Of a DNA stretch of 64,000 nt, positions 25,963 through 32,803 are shown piece after piece (the stretch's first letter is position 1; each line of letters starts with the position of its first letter). This DNA is from CBDDHT01 sp965227905 (GTDB taxonomy: Bacteria > Pseudomonadota > Alphaproteobacteria > Rhizobiales > Methyloligellaceae). Under the pieces are notes generated by a model. That model saw only the letters and a program-made list of their open reading frames with translations. It was not told where the DNA came from and searched no databases. The stretch is taken from contig OZ245780.1 of NCBI GenBank assembly GCA_965227905.1, positions 3,410,001 through 3,474,000 of the forward strand, given 5' to 3'. A program made the position numbers and the translations under genes.

Positions 25963-26316
25963 TTAGGCGGCCTCTGTAACAGCGATCCCATCAGGAATAG
26001 GCCACGCTGCGATGAACTCGTTCATCATTCGCTCTGTGGCAAAGCCAAACCATGTCCAGCCATAAATTGTGGCGCCGCCGCGATGCCAGTTACCGGGCTT
26101 CCCATGAATCGGCCACGCTTCATCGCCGAACTGCTCAAAGCACCACAAGCGCATCTCTGTGTCGCGATCTTCGGTCATTGAGCCCGTATAGGCATTGACC
26201 ATCCAGGGCGTAGCGTCCCACACCTTGTGTTGTAGAGCTGGGTCGCTGTCATGCTCTTCGTAGTAGGTCATTGACCGTCTGTAGAGATCACTCCCTTCAA
26301 CCACGGTGCGGCTCAT
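25963..26316 (-). CDS. Hypothetical protein upstream of the terminase genes
   Basis: 117 residues. The start at ATG 26316 is chosen because it overlaps the stop of the 47-residue gene before it in an ATGA; a longer frame begins at 26397. Aromatic-rich, soluble (WDATPWMVNAYTGSM and HRGGATIYGWTWFGFATERM). No family recognised. Position just before terS suggests a packaging-linked role, not shown. Confidence 0.6.
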   Translation of the reverse strand: MSRTVVEGSDLYRRSMTYYEEHDSDPALQHKVWDATPWMVNAYTGSMTEDRDTEMRLWCFEQFGDEAWPIHGKPGNWHRGGATIYGWTWFGFATERMMNEFIAAWPIPDGIAVTEAA

Positions 26317-26456
26317 AACGAGGGCCAGCTTGCGGCCGCCCGAAAAGTTAATTCGACACAGGTCAAAATGACGTAGAGCTGCATCAACGCCTCGCATTCA
26401 GACAAGTGAGTCCGCTGTTCTTCGATTGATAGCCGCTGGTTTTTGATAGTTGCCAT
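26313..26456 (-). CDS. Very small protein coupled to the pre-terminase gene
   Basis: 47 residues, starting ATG 26456 eight bases after the stop of the gene before it and ending in an ATGA overlap with the next. Sequence runs from a charged helix (IKNQRLSIEEQRTHLSECEA) to a hydrophobic Leu/Val segment, so it might touch a membrane. The tight spacing on both sides is the main support. Confidence 0.45.
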   Translation of the reverse strand: MATIKNQRLSIEEQRTHLSECEALMQLYVILTCVELTFRAAASWPSL

Positions 26457-26464
26457 TGATGGCG

Positions 26465-26716
26465 CTAGGCCCCCGGCGACCAGTAGACGTTTGAGCCGTG
26501 GCATACGGCCCAATGGTCGACTGCCTTCAGCAGTTCGTCCGGCACGAGGTGCAAGCTGCAGCCAAATGTATTCTGGATGTCTCGGGCGCTACGCCAATAC
26601 ATATACGAACAAACGATAGTTACCTCGGCGGGATCCGCCTTCAAGGCTGCGACCGCGTCCTCAAAGGCCGCGTCGCAGAAATCACAATCGACCGGTGCCT
26701 TATGGGTGACCGACAT
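26465..26716 (-). CDS. Small Cys/Trp-rich hypothetical protein, first gene of the late operon
   Basis: 83 residues, with GAGAGA a few bases before the ATG. It has five Cys (two as CDFC near the start) and several Trp, so metal binding is possible. No family recognised. It begins the leftward series that includes the terminase, next to the 167-base gap that separates it from the plus-strand cassette. I found no convincing promoter in that gap for this direction. Confidence 0.55.
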   Translation of the reverse strand: MSVTHKAPVDCDFCDAAFEDAVAALKADPAEVTIVCSYMYWRSARDIQNTFGCSLHLVPDELLKAVDHWAVCHGSNVYWSPGA

Positions 26717-26849
26717 TTCATCTCTCGTTATTGGTAGTTATTGCTTCGATTAGGGCGTCTCTGAATTCGAAAACTCTTCAAAATTGCCCATTTTTCTTAG
26801 GTTTTGCTGTTGAAATCCGCGAATTACACCCCATATCTAGGATGTCACT

Positions 26850-26862
26850 GGGGATTGTCCCC
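26850..26862 (+). promoter_or_regulatory. Stem-loop element A before the CCDC90-like gene
   Basis: GGGGA-TTG-TCCCC (with flanking T and A it gives a six-pair stem and three-base loop), nine bases ahead of the AAAAAGGAGA ribosome site. The same element recurs before the next gene, with the same neighbours ACCTCA/CCCTCA, so it probably acts in the mRNA leader or as a DNA operator. Confidence 0.5.
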
Positions 26863-26883
26863 AACCTCAAAAAGGAGACGAAA

Positions 26884-27132
26884 ATGGCTTTGATCTTTGA
26901 TACCCTCTCATACGCAAACACTCTTAAGGAAGCTGGCGAGAAAGAAGAGATCGCCGAAGCTCATGCGCTTGCTGTCAGGGACTATGTGATGAACGAGATC
27001 GTCAGCCGTGAAGACCTTGCCCAAGCTCTCGACGTTCAGACCCTTCGTCTGACGGTTCGGTTTGGCGTGATGCTGGGCGGGGCCGTTGCCCTGATGCTCT
27101 CGGTTCTCGGAACCATCATCAAGCTCTCGTAA
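26884..27132 (+). CDS. Small coiled-coil, tail-anchored membrane protein (DUF1640/CCDC90-like)
   Basis: 82 residues from ATG 26884 with AAGGAG seven bases upstream. MALIFDTLSYANTLKEAGEK opens the protein as in DUF1640/CCDC90-type proteins, followed by a short coiled coil and a C-terminal membrane helix (about 58-80, VRFGVMLGGAVALMLSVLGT). Such proteins are common in phage and plasmid cassettes and their job is unknown. It is the first gene of a plus-strand cassette embedded between leftward operons. Confidence 0.7.
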   Translation: MALIFDTLSYANTLKEAGEKEEIAEAHALAVRDYVMNEIVSREDLAQALDVQTLRLTVRFGVMLGGAVALMLSVLGTIIKLS

Positions 27133-27140
27133 CAACCAAG

Positions 27141-27165
27141 GCGGTCCCGGTATCATCCGGGGCCG
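27141..27165 (+). terminator. GC-rich hairpin between the two small membrane-protein genes
   Basis: GCGG-T-CCCGG paired with CCGGG-G-CCGC around a TATCAT loop, nine bases after the stop codon. No T-run follows, so it may be an attenuator or an mRNA-end stabiliser rather than a full terminator. Confidence 0.4.
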
Positions 27166-27180
27166 CTACTTAAACACCCT

Positions 27181-27193
27181 GGGGATCATCCCC
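27181..27193 (+). promoter_or_regulatory. Stem-loop element B before the 65-residue membrane-protein gene
   Basis: GGGGA-TCA-TCCCC, the second copy of the element at 26850, about eleven bases ahead of the CTGGAGA ribosome site. Stem bases are conserved while the loop differs, which points to selection on the pairing. Confidence 0.5.
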
Positions 27194-27213
27194 ACCCTCA
27201 CTGGAGATGAAGA

Positions 27214-27411
27214 ATGAAACTCAAGACAAAAGTAATCCTCAAAATCGCAGCCGGCCTCGCACTCGGATCAATCGGCTTCACGCTCGCTATTCATGGTGAG
27301 GGTGGTTTCGCGTTCACGTTGATCGCCGGATGGCTTATGTACTCCGCCAACCGCGACATGGACGACGACACCAAAGAGCTGGATCGCGAGATTGAGGAGC
27401 TGATCGGATGA
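27214..27411 (+). CDS. Small two-helix membrane protein
   Basis: 65 residues, ATG with GGAGA eight bases upstream. Two hydrophobic stretches (about 7-26 and 30-46, with a Gly-rich turn) and an acidic helical tail (NRDMDDDTKELDREIEELIG). Unknown family. It shares the leader stem-loop with the upstream CCDC90-like gene and is followed by two tightly spaced small genes. Confidence 0.65.
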   Translation: MKLKTKVILKIAAGLALGSIGFTLAIHGEGGFAFTLIAGWLMYSANRDMDDDTKELDREIEELIG

Positions 27412-27417
27412 CACACA

Positions 27418-27657
27418 ATGACCCCAGATGAATTCAGAGCCATCCGAGAAAAGGTCGGCCTCAATCTCGTGCCGTGGGGCCTAGCGCTCGGGTTCAAGGG
27501 CAAGCGGATCCGCGAGACTGTCGACAGGATGGAGATCGGCCACAGCAAGTACCCGATCTCTGAGCGAACAGCGGATCGGGCTCGGCAGCTTGAACGAGCA
27601 TTCGACGAAACTGGTCAAGTACCGATGGACTTATTTGCCGAAGAGGAAAACAAATGA
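27418..27657 (+). CDS. Small helix-turn-helix-like protein
   Basis: 79 residues (MTPDEFRAIREKVGLNLVPW...). The N-terminal 60 residues are helical with a pattern similar to short phage and toxin-antitoxin HTH proteins, ending ISERTADRARQLERAFDETG. DNA binding is possible, not shown. It starts six bases after the previous stop and its own stop overlaps the next ATG. Confidence 0.55.
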   Translation: MTPDEFRAIREKVGLNLVPWGLALGFKGKRIRETVDRMEIGHSKYPISERTADRARQLERAFDETGQVPMDLFAEEENK

Positions 27658-27806
27658 AGTTGATCGAACGCACAAGCCGTTACGAGATCTGGGCCGTTAA
27701 TGAATCTTACGGCATCGACTACTATGTATATGGCCGCTACGATTCCGGCGATCCGCGGGTTTGTCCATCACTTGGCATGGCCCGAGAAGTTGCTGCCGGC
27801 TGCTAG
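27654..27806 (+). CDS. Very small hypothetical protein ending the plus-strand cassette
   Basis: 50 residues, starting in an ATGA overlap with the 79-residue gene. Aromatic-rich (RYEIWAVNESYGIDYYVYGR). It has the look of short phage proteins that form a single beta sheet. Stop at 27806 lies just before the terminator of the opposite operon. Confidence 0.5.
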   Translation: MKLIERTSRYEIWAVNESYGIDYYVYGRYDSGDPRVCPSLGMAREVAAGC

Positions 27807-27810
27807 AATC

Positions 27811-27840
27811 AAAAACGCCCACACGGGGTTCCGGTGGGCG
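27811..27840 (-). terminator. Factor-independent terminator of the leftward early operon
   Basis: CGCCCAC / GTGGGCG stem with a GC-rich loop. On the minus strand it is followed by TTTTT. It lies 28 bases beyond the stop of the 182-residue gene and closes the leftward early transcript; the convergent cassette ends just before it. Confidence 0.7.
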
Positions 27841-27867
27841 CAATTCGAAGCTTCGATTTCGGAAGGT

Positions 27868-28416
27868 CTACTTTTTTCCCTTATTCGTCAAGCCCCAAAG
27901 CTTTACGAGAGCTGATAAACCGCGGATTGCCAAGGTTTTTTGCTGTGTCGTTGTGGGCTGATCTCGGATCACAAGATCGTTCAATGCCCGGAGCACCGCG
28001 CGGCCATTGCCCGCCGCATGATCGTTCAGGTGCTCAAAGCTCTCGCAATAAGCACGCTTTACGCCTTCGGCCTCCTCTTTACTGATATCCGTTAGGCTGA
28101 TCCCGAACTGCTCGCCAAGAGCCTTGACCTTTGGCACATCGGCCGGCGCCGAGATGACCAACCGATACCGAATAACCAGTTGCTGCCACTTGGTGCCGGC
28201 GTCGAATTGACAACTGTCGATTTCTTCGAAGAAGAAGAGCCGGCCAAGCTCAGACCCAAGCCGCGGATCCTTGGCCTGATTCTCAATGATCTTCTTCAGA
28301 CGAAGCCATTCGGATGGATGCTTGCCCGGTTCCATCTTCTGGACCAGCTTTCCGCTAGGATGACGTTTGCCGCTTGATCTCTTTCGTCCCGCCAATGCTG
28401 CCTCCGTTAGAACCAA
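27868..28416 (-). CDS. Hypothetical early phage protein
   Basis: 182 residues, soluble. Basic N-terminus (GRKRSSGKRHPSGKLVQKME), then a helical and charged body (WLRLKKIIENQAKDPRLGSE), ending basic (LWGLTNKGKK). A family of this type occurs in phages of Rhizobiales but has no function that I know. It overlaps the Tat-signal gene by ten bases and is the last gene of the leftward early operon. Confidence 0.65.
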   Translation of the reverse strand: MVLTEAALAGRKRSSGKRHPSGKLVQKMEPGKHPSEWLRLKKIIENQAKDPRLGSELGRLFFFEEIDSCQFDAGTKWQQLVIRYRLVISAPADVPKVKALGEQFGISLTDISKEEAEGVKRAYCESFEHLNDHAAGNGRAVLRALNDLVIRDQPTTTQQKTLAIRGLSALVKLWGLTNKGKK

Positions 28417-28820
28417 CGACCTGCTTCGCCGACCAGCTTTATGAACTCTTCGTATCGATCGCCGGAATGCTCGCCTTCCCAGAAATCGTCCTCGATCGCT
28501 TTGTAACGACGCTCCCGTTGCAGCCTCACCTTGTTGACATCTGACACTGATCGCATCGACATGATGTCAGGCTCGATACCCCCTATGTGTCTTGATTGCT
28601 CCCGCCATCGACGCTTCATGTACTCCGGGACATAACCGAGTTTTCGCAGGGCTGAGGGAAGTGAGCCCCCGTCGACAGCCCGCACGCCAAACGATGTTTC
28701 AGCGGTTGCAAGCCCGGACTGCTGGCTGACCGCGCTAGCCAGGGCTTTGCCTGCCGATATGCCAGCAACAGGCGCAGCAGCCGCAGCGCCTAGGAATTTC
28801 CGTCTGGATAGATCTTTCAA
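28407..28820 (-). CDS. Phage protein with a twin-arginine export signal
   Basis: 137 residues from the TTG at 28820, preceded by GGAGG five bases upstream. The new N-terminus MKDLSRRKFLGAAAAAPVAG holds a full Tat motif (SRRKFLG, about residues 5-11), a hydrophobic Ala/Gly stretch and AxA-like cleavage sites near KALASA (about residues 25-30). The mature part is charged and helical. Tat export would place a folded protein in the periplasm. A phage early-operon protein using Tat is unusual. Unknown family. Confidence 0.6.
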   Translation of the reverse strand: MKDLSRRKFLGAAAAAPVAGISAGKALASAVSQQSGLATAETSFGVRAVDGGSLPSALRKLGYVPEYMKRRWREQSRHIGGIEPDIMSMRSVSDVNKVRLQRERRYKAIEDDFWEGEHSGDRYEEFIKLVGEAGRWF

Positions 28821-28831
28821 ATTTGCCTCCG

Positions 28832-28960
28832 TCAATATGATGCCTTGCCAGGCAACCCGCACCGCTTCAGATGTCGCCTGTCGCACCAATGAGCAGCTCT
28901 CCCGGCCCTGCGCTCGAGCGCATAAAGCCAATTCGCAAATCGTATCCACGGTATCCGCAT
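28832..28960 (-). CDS. Very small basic/aromatic protein
   Basis: 42 residues from ATG 28960, with GAGGTGA about six bases upstream; stop at 28832, eleven bases before the TTG start of the Tat-signal gene. Sequence is rich in Trp, Arg and Cys (RIPWIRFANWLYALERRAGR), so it may lie on a membrane surface. It was found by reading the frame by eye because it is short. Confidence 0.5.
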   Translation of the reverse strand: MRIPWIRFANWLYALERRAGRAAHWCDRRHLKRCGLPGKASY

Positions 28961-29109
28961 CGTCTCACCTCTCATCTGGTAAGGGATGATCACGGCGCAT
29001 CGGGCGATCACCCCTCATGTCTGTGGCAGTGGTGTCCGGGCCCTCACGCCCGCGACCTGCCTCTCAATGCCCTGCCGTAGCTGCGCCGCTGAATTGAATC
29101 TTCGTTGAG
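28961..29109. other. Intergenic stretch in the leftward early operon
   Basis: 149 bases between the DHH gene's stop and the 42-residue gene. It has a weak GATC-flanked hairpin near 28985-29010 and no convincing promoter. A frame reading through it (..SAAQLRQGIERQVAGVRART) looks protein-like but has no start codon, so it is not called as a gene. Confidence 0.4.
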
Positions 29110-30012
29110 CTAAAGCGGCATCCGGAAGCCGGCCGCGTTCCGATGACCGCCGCCTCCGAATGATTTGGCGACCTCGCTCACGTCGACACGCTCATCTTCG
29201 GAACGCAATGAATAGGTTCGGCCGCCATAGGCGTCGACGACCACGGCTGCGAAAGGCGCGTCGGCGTGGCGTTGCAACAGCTCATGCGCGGTATCGGATG
29301 CGAAGGCGTAGGGCGCATGCACCACAGGCACACCGTCATGCTCGCCAATCTGCTTCATCGACACCGTGTCGGCGATCTCGCCAACTTTCTTGTCGTAGAA
29401 CTTTTGAATGGCGAACGCTTCATTTAGGATGTCTGCACGGCGATCTTCGTTTTCGAATTGAAGCATGATTTCGTCCCACGCTGCGAAGTCGTAATCGTGC
29501 GCACGTAGGTAGAGGGACAAAGGCCGCGTCTCCTCATAGTTCATGCGCCACAAATCGCGGTCTTCAACGTATTTGATAAGCGCCGGCATGGGCTCGCCGG
29601 GAAAGCAGAATTCCCATGTCAGGGATGCGCCGGACCTATTCATGTCGAAGTGCGCGACAATCTCAGGCGTGTTCTGCGACCAATTAATCTTGAACGCATC
29701 GTCAAGACCTTCTGGCGTGAGATGGACCAACGGCGGCAACCGCTCCAAATCCGCCCGCGCTGTCTTATGGTGATCCAAGAGAACGATAGACTTCGCCTTC
29801 CACGACATCGCGCAAAGGTCATCGTATTTGAAACTGAAGTCGGCGATTAGGACGTTCTTGCCCGCAATTTCTTCATCCAGTGGTAACGCTTGCCCGTAGT
29901 TTGCCGGGCGCATCTCAACGTCATCGCCCCACTTCTTCCAGACGCACCAAGCCGATGCGAACCCGTCGTCACACGGGAAATGGTAGATACAAATGTCCGG
30001 CTTCCAAGTCAT
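29110..30012 (-). CDS. DHH-family phosphoesterase (NrnA/RecJ-like fold)
   Basis: 300 residues from ATG 30012, with AAGGAG seven bases upstream. The DHH metal-site motifs are all present: CDDGFAS (14-20), LIADFS (55-60), the LLDHHK triad (D80-H81-H82), VEDRDLW, and the DHHA1 end SFGGGGHRNAAGF (about 285-297). Members cleave short RNA or DNA, or phosphate esters such as nanoRNA or linear dinucleotides. The neighbouring genes are for replication, so removal of short nucleic acid is plausible. Substrate not shown by sequence. Confidence 0.85.
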   Translation of the reverse strand: MTWKPDICIYHFPCDDGFASAWCVWKKWGDDVEMRPANYGQALPLDEEIAGKNVLIADFSFKYDDLCAMSWKAKSIVLLDHHKTARADLERLPPLVHLTPEGLDDAFKINWSQNTPEIVAHFDMNRSGASLTWEFCFPGEPMPALIKYVEDRDLWRMNYEETRPLSLYLRAHDYDFAAWDEIMLQFENEDRRADILNEAFAIQKFYDKKVGEIADTVSMKQIGEHDGVPVVHAPYAFASDTAHELLQRHADAPFAAVVVDAYGGRTYSLRSEDERVDVSEVAKSFGGGGHRNAAGFRMPL

Positions 30013-30023
30013 CGTCTCTCCTT

Positions 30024-30893
30024 TCATCGTCGTGAGGGCCAAAGGGTCGGTTCGCGCACGGTCAGTCCCGGCTCGTCGCGATACTCGTACTGCTTGGACG
30101 AATTGTTCCGGACGTGATCGGCTTTCCAGGCGTCCCATTGGTCGGTGCCGTACGCGATGATCGCCCCTGATCCATTCATCCGGGATTTTGGCTGCTGTCC
30201 AAGCAACAATCCGGTTTGCCGACCATCCTCAGGGCTCGGCTCATCCGCCCAGCGTTCTTGGTTCAAGAATGTTGCGGGATTGCACCACGATCGATCAGGC
30301 GGCTTGGCCGCGATGTATCGCTCCAAGCCATCCATGATCTCGACCAGGGAGGCTTTCTTCCGAGCCTTGCGAAATGCCGGCAGCGCGGCAGCCTTGCCGA
30401 CTTTGTGTGGGTACTTCGGCCAGAATACCTCTCGAAACTCGTCGTCGACCGTGCGCGCGTTACTTACTTCTATGGCTTCTGGATTCTGGAATAGCATTGC
30501 GTCCGCATTGCTATCGCATTGCGCTGGCATATCAGCATCATTGATTTCGTTGGGTTTTCCCCACCGTTTTTGAGCTGCCTCGCGCGCGGTGGTTGAACTT
30601 TTTTCGCGCCACTTGAATTCTTTTTCGACTCTTTTGTTCCATAGACCATCATCAAGCCGGATGATTTTTTCGTCCTCAACGAGTGTTTCAAGGACCTCAA
30701 TGAACGTCTTTGGCGTGCAACCACATTGGCGCGCTAGGCGCTTTGGGTCTTCGATCAATGGTTGTGCTCGGTCGTACATCAAGGCGATTAGTGTGATGTA
30801 AATCCCAACCTCTGTTGCACGCATACCTCGCGTCCCCCCAAGCCAGTCAGAGGCGAAAAATCGGAAGTAGGGTTGTTTCTCCCCTCCAGTCAC
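30024..30893 (-). CDS. DUF1376-type replication initiator
   Basis: 289 residues. Residues 1-95 fit the winged-helix DUF1376/YdaU domain: YFRFFASDWLGGTRGMRATE, VGIYITLIALMYDRAQPLIE, LDDGLWNKRVEKEFKWREK. The C-terminal part (about 150-215) fits the helical helicase-contact region of phage replication proteins (PKVGKAAALPAFRKARKK, ..PATFLNQERW). It overlaps dnaB by four bases, the usual pair of origin binder plus helicase. It probably binds the phage origin and loads the helicase. The origin itself was not found. Confidence 0.8.
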   Translation of the reverse strand: MTGGEKQPYFRFFASDWLGGTRGMRATEVGIYITLIALMYDRAQPLIEDPKRLARQCGCTPKTFIEVLETLVEDEKIIRLDDGLWNKRVEKEFKWREKSSTTAREAAQKRWGKPNEINDADMPAQCDSNADAMLFQNPEAIEVSNARTVDDEFREVFWPKYPHKVGKAAALPAFRKARKKASLVEIMDGLERYIAAKPPDRSWCNPATFLNQERWADEPSPEDGRQTGLLLGQQPKSRMNGSGAIIAYGTDQWDAWKADHVRNNSSKQYEYRDEPGLTVREPTLWPSRR

Positions 30894-32329
30894 GCCGCCA
30901 ACTCCATCTGCTTCTCAAGGTTGGAGAAGCGTGTCAGCTCGCCGTTGAAGTGAAGCCGTTCGGTGCCACATGGACCATGGCGCTGCTTGCCCAGGATGAT
31001 CTCGGCTACGCCTTGGCATTTCTCCATATCGGCGAGCCAATCAATGTGCGCTTCGGTGAACTTTTTAGGCTCACGTTTTTCGACGTAATACTCCTCACGA
31101 TAGATGAACATGACGACGTCGGCGTCTTGCTCGATTGATCCCGAGTCCCGCAGGTCGGCCAACTGGGGCCGCTTGTCTTCCCGATCTTCGACCTTCCTGG
31201 AAAGCTGGGAGAGGCAGATGATCGGTATCCCAAGTTCCTTGGCGAGCCCCTTAAGTTTGTTCGTCAGCTCCGTGACCTCATTGACCTTCTGGCCAGCATA
31301 CTTGCGACTCGCCTGGAGCAATTGGAGGTAGTCGATGATCAAGAGGCCGATCCCCTTGGAACGCTTCATGCGACGGGCGCGGGCACAGAGGCGATCGATA
31401 TGAAGCCCCCCGGTGTCGTCGATCTCAATCGGCGCTCTGGCTACAATCCTTGTCGCGACATCGACGATGACGTCGAACTCGGCCTGGCTGAAGGTTCCTT
31501 TGCGCATGCGGTCAGATGCGACTTCGGAATTTGCGCTGATCAGTCGAGTGGCCAGTTGGTCGTAGCTCATCTCAAGGCTGAAGATTCCAGTCGGACATCC
31601 CTCAGGGTTCTGAGTGTCCTTGGTCTCATGCCAGAGCTTTGCGTTGTGGAAGGCGATCTGACACGCGAGTGCTGTCTTGCCCATACCAGGACGCGCTGCG
31701 AGGAATATCAGGTCCGGGGCACACAACCCTCCCGTCCGTTTATCCAGATCTGCGAAGCCGGTCGGCAATCCCGCCATACCCCGATCACTCGAGTAGACGC
31801 GCGACATCGTATCGAGCGCTTTCGTGACCGCTTCATCCATCGAGACCGCGCCACTGGTCTGCCGGCGGTCATTGGCAAGCTCTGCGAGCTCTTGCTCGGC
31901 TTTCTCGACCAGCTCAGTCGGGGTTGTGTCGCGTTCTGGATTGTGGGCCGATTCCGAAATCGACTCCGCGATGAAAATCAGTTCCCGCCTTACGGCCAAC
32001 TCAATGATTGTATCGGCGTAATGCTTGGCATTGATCACGGACGTGGCGTTTGCCGAGAGCCGAACCAGATAGTCCGGGACCGACAACTCGCCTAACGGTT
32101 CCTCGTTCTCGAAATCTGTCTTTAGCGTAATCGGCGTGACGAGACGGCCGGCCCGAATCTTGTTCGCCGCCGTCTCGTAGATCCGTCCATGAAGGGGATC
32201 GGAGAAGTGCCAGGCCTCCAGGAAGTCCGAGACACGATCGCATGCATCGTTGTTGATGAAGATCGCCCCCAAGAGGGCCTGCTCGGCTTCAATATTATGG
32301 GGTGGTGTCCTGGGTTCATCGAGATTCAT
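30890..32329 (-). CDS. dnaB: DnaB-like replicative helicase
   Basis: 479 residues from ATG 32329 (an adjacent GTG at 32332 is possible). N-terminal dimerisation domain (HNIEAEQALLGAIFINNDAC), linker, then a RecA-fold motor: Walker A ARPGMGKT (about 213-220), Walker B LLIIDYLQLL (about 325-334), the arginine-finger region EQDADVVMFIYREEYY and the closing RHGPCGTERLHFNGELTRF. It unwinds DNA at the phage replication fork as a hexamer. It is a close relative of bacterial DnaB, as in other temperate phages. Confidence 0.9.
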   Translation of the reverse strand: MNLDEPRTPPHNIEAEQALLGAIFINNDACDRVSDFLEAWHFSDPLHGRIYETAANKIRAGRLVTPITLKTDFENEEPLGELSVPDYLVRLSANATSVINAKHYADTIIELAVRRELIFIAESISESAHNPERDTTPTELVEKAEQELAELANDRRQTSGAVSMDEAVTKALDTMSRVYSSDRGMAGLPTGFADLDKRTGGLCAPDLIFLAARPGMGKTALACQIAFHNAKLWHETKDTQNPEGCPTGIFSLEMSYDQLATRLISANSEVASDRMRKGTFSQAEFDVIVDVATRIVARAPIEIDDTGGLHIDRLCARARRMKRSKGIGLLIIDYLQLLQASRKYAGQKVNEVTELTNKLKGLAKELGIPIICLSQLSRKVEDREDKRPQLADLRDSGSIEQDADVVMFIYREEYYVEKREPKKFTEAHIDWLADMEKCQGVAEIILGKQRHGPCGTERLHFNGELTRFSNLEKQMELAA

Positions 32330-32468
32330 CACCCTCGCTCTCCCGCTTTTTGATCTTCTTCTGAAGGTTTCTACGCAGGACTCGTTTTACTGGGTTACTG
32401 GTGTTCAGCCATTGCTCGGAGGTGCAGATCCGAGGGTCTCGAGGGGCTGGTTGATTGTCTGTGTTCAC
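32316..32468 (-). CDS. Very small basic protein between methylase remnant and dnaB
   Basis: 50 residues, GTG start at 32468 which overlaps the stop of the methylase-like gene in a GTGA. Strongly basic C-terminal half (KRVLRRNLQKKIKKRESEGD). It overlaps the first 14 to 17 bases of dnaB. Nucleic-acid binding is a guess from the charge. Found by manual reading. Confidence 0.5.
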   Translation of the reverse strand: MNTDNQPAPRDPRICTSEQWLNTSNPVKRVLRRNLQKKIKKRESEGDESR

Positions 32469-32803
32469 GAGGATACCCCCGCGCTACGGCCTGTTGCGCT
32501 CTCGCCGACTAATGCAAGGATTCGTGTCTCAGCGGTGACGTATTTGAAGCCCCATGCCGACAAGGTTTCGATTGCTTGAGGAAGCATCGGGTTCGTGGCC
32601 CAGAGAAACAGAATCGCATCCTTGGTAGCGAGATGCCCAATGGGTAGTGCCTGGATATCCTCCAAGGTCATGCAATCGTATTGAGCCTGGGCAGACTTCG
32701 CTTCACCCTTCTTCGAATACAGCTCGAACGTCCAACCTGGATCGATCATGAGCAGGCCGTAGGCGAACAGCGGGATATCTTCGAAACGGGTGTAGTGGGT
32801 CAT
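32465..32803 (-). CDS. Truncated MT-A70-like adenine methyltransferase
   Basis: 112 residues, roughly half the usual 180-220. The N-terminal half of the MT-A70 fold is clear: a DPGW motif (21-24) where the family has DPPW, then YDCMTLEDIQALPIGHLATK, DAILFLWATNPMLPQAIETL and WGFKYVTAE. The C-terminal half, which normally completes the SAM and DNA-binding site, is missing and replaced by an unrelated short tail. With the changed catalytic motif and the cut it is probably inactive as an N6-adenine methylase, though a new role is possible. Confidence 0.7.
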   Translation of the reverse strand: MTHYTRFEDIPLFAYGLLMIDPGWTFELYSKKGEAKSAQAQYDCMTLEDIQALPIGHLATKDAILFLWATNPMLPQAIETLSAWGFKYVTAETRILALVGESATGRSAGVSS

